A DNA stretch of 64,000 bases. It comes from Nostocoides sp. (lineage in GTDB: Bacteria > Actinomycetota > Actinomycetes > Actinomycetales > Dermatophilaceae). The translations under genes and the position numbers were made by a program. Each line of letters starts with the position of its first letter. Position 1 is the first letter of the stretch. This document shows, in pieces, positions 62,128-64,000 of this stretch. The stretch is from assembly GCA_016716625.1 (NCBI GenBank), contig JADJVJ010000004.1, forward strand, positions 62,001 to 126,000. The letters are read 5' to 3'. The notes under the pieces were generated by a model. It saw only the letters and a program-made list of their open reading frames with translations, searched no databases and was not told the origin of the DNA.

Positions 62128-63558
62128 ATGGCTGAACGGCTCATCATCATCGACGGCGACCTGCGGGACGCGTTGAGTGATGTCACCTACGCCAAGAACG
62201 AGTTCGAGGCTGCGAAGACGCATAGTGACGGCCTGGCCGGTGCGGTTGGCCACGCGGGTTTGGCCAGCGCCTGCCGAGACTTCGCCGACGGGTGGCGGAT
62301 CCATCGGGAGAAGCTTCAGCAGGCCCTCGAAACCGTCGAAGCCCAGCTCAAGGGTGCCATCGACACCTTCGAGAAGGCGGACTCCGAACTGGCCAAGGCC
62401 GCTGGACCACAAGCCACGTCCACGTCGAGCGGTGGTGGTGGCGGTAGCGGGGGCGCCCACAGCGGTGGCGGTGCCGGTGGCAACGGCGGCGGCGGTGGCG
62501 GTGGCGGTGGCGGCGGTGCCGGTGGCAACGGCGGCGGCGGTGGCGGTGGCGGTGGCGGCGGCGCATCGGGGCAGCCGTCCATGCCCCAGAACCCGGACCA
62601 GGGCCACCGGCTCGAGCTCGACGACCCGGCTCCGTCCTACCAGTCATCGCAGGACGCCGAGACCATCGAGGCCGACGTTCCTCGAAGAGCAGCGCAGCAC
62701 GGCATACCAGGCGCTCGTCGCGCGCTGGGAGGCGGCAGTCGAGGGCTGGAACACGATGACGCCTGCCGAGCAGGCCACCGCTCTGGCGGTGATCGGCACC
62801 TCCGGTGCTGCCCTGCTCATCTCGCTGGGGAAGTTGCCGGCCACGGCTCTTGCTCCACCCCCGGCGGCCACAGATCCGGGGCGGACGGCGCCCAACGGGG
62901 AGACCCTGACCTCCGAGCCGGGGCCGGTGACCCCGGGCACCGGTGGGGCGCAGACCGGTATGCCGGAACCCGCGCAGGCCAGCGAGCCCATGAATGGCGA
63001 GGCCCCTGGGCTGCCCGAGGTGACGGCCGAGTCGACCGCCGAGGAATCTCCCGATTCGGCAACCGCTGACTCCGCAGAGCCGGCGGAGGAACCACCCGCC
63101 GAGCCTGACCTGCCCCCCTTGCCTCCCCTCGAGGAACTCTTGGGGAGGAGCCGGCGTCAGCAGGTGGGGGCGGAGGTGGCGGTTCCGGTGGGGGCGATCT
63201 CCCCGTGGCTCCAGCCTTGCCGCCCCTGCCCGACCTTGCCACGGTGCTCGGCGAAGGCTCAGGGACCGCCACCGGGTCGTTCCCCTCGGGGACCCAGTCC
63301 GGCGGCCCGCTGCCAGACCTCGCCCGGGTCCTCGAACCGACGACACCCCTGTCCGACACATCGGCCGCGGACGGCGAGAACTCACCGCGCGCCATGGCGC
63401 CGATGATGGGTGCGATGGCCGCCATGGGGACCCAGGCCGCCTCCACCGGGGCATCGATCGCGACCGGCAGCGGGAAGTCCGGGGCCGCTGACCGCCTCAA
63501 AGAGGCAGAGGACGCGCTCGAGGACCTCCGTAGGTCCCGGAAGAAGGAGGAGTCATGA
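62128..63558 (+). pseudogene. ESX-like helical protein with glycine-rich linker, two frame breaks
   Basis: The first 95 residues are helical and resemble WXG100-type secreted proteins in size and pattern (YAKNEFEAAKTHSDGLAGAVGH, FADGWRIHREKLQQALETVEAQLKGAIDTFEKAD). A Gly-rich linker follows (residues 100-150). The frame then breaks near 62680 (one extra T), continues as VLEEQRSTAYQALVARWEAAVEGW with one hydrophobic helix and a Pro/Glu-rich stretch, breaks again in a G run near 63145 and ends LPPLPDLATVLGEG ... RSRKKEES at 63558. I do not recognise a named family. Position after the secretion ATPase suggests a substrate or accessory of the same system. Confidence 0.65.
62470..62559 (+). repeat. 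Exact 45-base tandem duplication (Gly-rich linker)
   Basis: Positions 62470-62514 and 62515-62559 are identical copies of a 15-codon unit coding GAGGNGGGGGGGGGG. Flanking sequence is also GGT/GGC rich. Confidence 0.85.
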
Positions 63559-64000
63559 GCCAGCGCGCCGGGTTGGACTGGAGTCCACTGGGCTGGCACG
63601 AGGACCCCGTGCCGGGGGACCCGGACATCGTCGCCGGGCAAGTTCAGATCGCCACCGAAACCACCAAGCGCCTGGAGCAGGCAGCGATGAACCTGCGCCG
63701 CCTCAGCGGGGGTGAGATGTGTTCCGAGGCGATCGAGAAGATCACCGCCCACGCCCGCGAGCTCGCCAAGGGGCTGGACCATGCCGCGGATCGGTATGAC
63801 GGCCTGAGCCGGGCGCTCTTCCTACGAACCGCACCTTCGGCATGCCCAGTCCGAGTCGCTACAGGCACTCCGGGCGGCCGAACCGGCGGCTCGCCAAGCC
63901 AAGTCGCACAAGGCGACGGTCAAGGAAAAATACTGGGCGGCATCCAGCGCCTCGGATCCGAGACACGCACCCCGTCTCGTCGACGAGATGACTCAGGCCA
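63555..64000 (+). CDS. N-terminal part of a helical ESX-associated protein, frame break near 63,819
   Basis: ATG at 63555 overlaps the previous stop. The visible N-terminus is GLDWSPLGWHEDPVPGDPDIVAGQVQIATETTKRLEQAAMNLRRL followed by a long amphipathic helix (EAIEKITAHARELAKGLDHAADRYDGLSRAL). Dropping one T near 63819 gives a continuous helical sequence (SYEPHLRHAQSESLQALRAAEPAARQAKSHKA) to the window edge, whereas the frame as written becomes low quality. The opening resembles N-terminal domains of large type VII substrates, some of which carry toxin C-termini, but the rest lies outside the window. Confidence 0.6.
   Translation, partial: MSQRAGLDWSPLGWHEDPVPGDPDIVAGQVQIATETTKRLEQAAMNLRRLSGGEMCSEAIEKITAHARELAKGLDHAADRYDGLSRALFLRTAPSACPVRVATGTPGGRTGGSPSQVAQGDGQGKILGGIQRLGSETRTPSRRRDDSG

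Noticed and set aside
62430..62570. CRISPR or integron-like repeat array.
   Set aside because: The repeats are in-frame GGT/GGC glycine codons of a linker.
1..64000. The GTATGCCG octamer as a polar segregation or FtsK-orienting sequence.
   Set aside because: Forward and reverse copies are about equally common on both sides of oriC, with no switch at the origin.
1..64000. tRNA or rRNA genes.
   Set aside because: No cloverleaf with a TTCRA arm or rRNA-like stretch was noticed by reading; a covariance search was not possible.

Overview
The window is chromosomal DNA of a high-GC (roughly 70%) actinobacterium and carries the replication origin. Gene order around dnaA (pcnA, nudix, DUF6049, murJ, sigM, anti-sigma, trxB, trxA, parB, parA, rsmG, jag, yidC, yidD, rnpA, rpmH, dnaA, oriC, dnaN, gnd, recF, dciA) is the classical actinobacterial origin layout, also known from Mycobacterium. 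Codon use, short leaders with GGAGG-type ribosome binding sites and frequent GTG starts fit Micrococcales; I would guess the Intrasporangiaceae/Dermatophilaceae group, but the sequence alone does not prove it.

Region 1 (1-10,824), almost all on the minus strand, is a phenol meta-cleavage island. It holds a six-gene multicomponent phenol hydroxylase locus (DmpL, M, N, O, P types plus an unrecognised protein where DmpK usually sits), a GlcG/HbpS-like protein, catechol 2,3-dioxygenase, its reactivating ferredoxin, an enoyl-CoA hydratase-like protein, 2-oxopent-4-enoate hydratase and the first codons of acylating acetaldehyde dehydrogenase. Two divergent IclR regulators lie in the middle. Three near-identical palindromes (CGTTCC-N7-GGAAC) sit before the ferredoxin/dioxygenase genes, at the IclR pair and before the hydratase, and define a likely regulon. 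The island begins just beyond dciA, where gyrB/gyrA normally follow.

Region 2 (10,888-34,577) is the conserved origin region: replication and segregation (dciA, recF, dnaN, oriC, dnaA, parS sites, parAB), RNA and membrane biogenesis (rpmH, rnpA, yidD, yidC, jag, rsmG), redox and envelope stress (trxAB, SigM with its putative anti-sigma factor), and cell-wall lipid II export (a pseudokinase next to MurJ). Region 3 (34,596-39,978) holds YceI, a small biotinyl carrier, a zinc-ribbon membrane protein, inositol-phosphate synthase and a class A penicillin-binding protein whose C-terminal tail is out of frame.

Region 4 (39,824-64,000) has a duplicated-architecture histidine kinase with its response regulator on the minus strand. 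It is followed by a long plus-strand operon: PP2C phosphatase, FHA protein, Ser/Thr kinase, a 2,049-residue Ig-like/fibronectin surface protein, MoxR ATPase, DUF58 protein, transglutaminase-like membrane protein, a three-ATPase EccC/EssC-type type VII secretion motor and two helical ESX-like proteins. This joins a PFNA-type cluster (kinase, FN3 giant, AAA, DUF58, transglutaminase) to a type VII secretion motor. From about 58.57 kb on, reading frames break about a dozen times, mostly by single bases in G/C runs, so that stretch is either poorly sequenced or decaying.

Across the whole window the octamer GTATGCCG (either strand) recurs about once per 1.1 kb, far above expectation, in genes and between genes. 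It is the most unusual genome-scale signal here.
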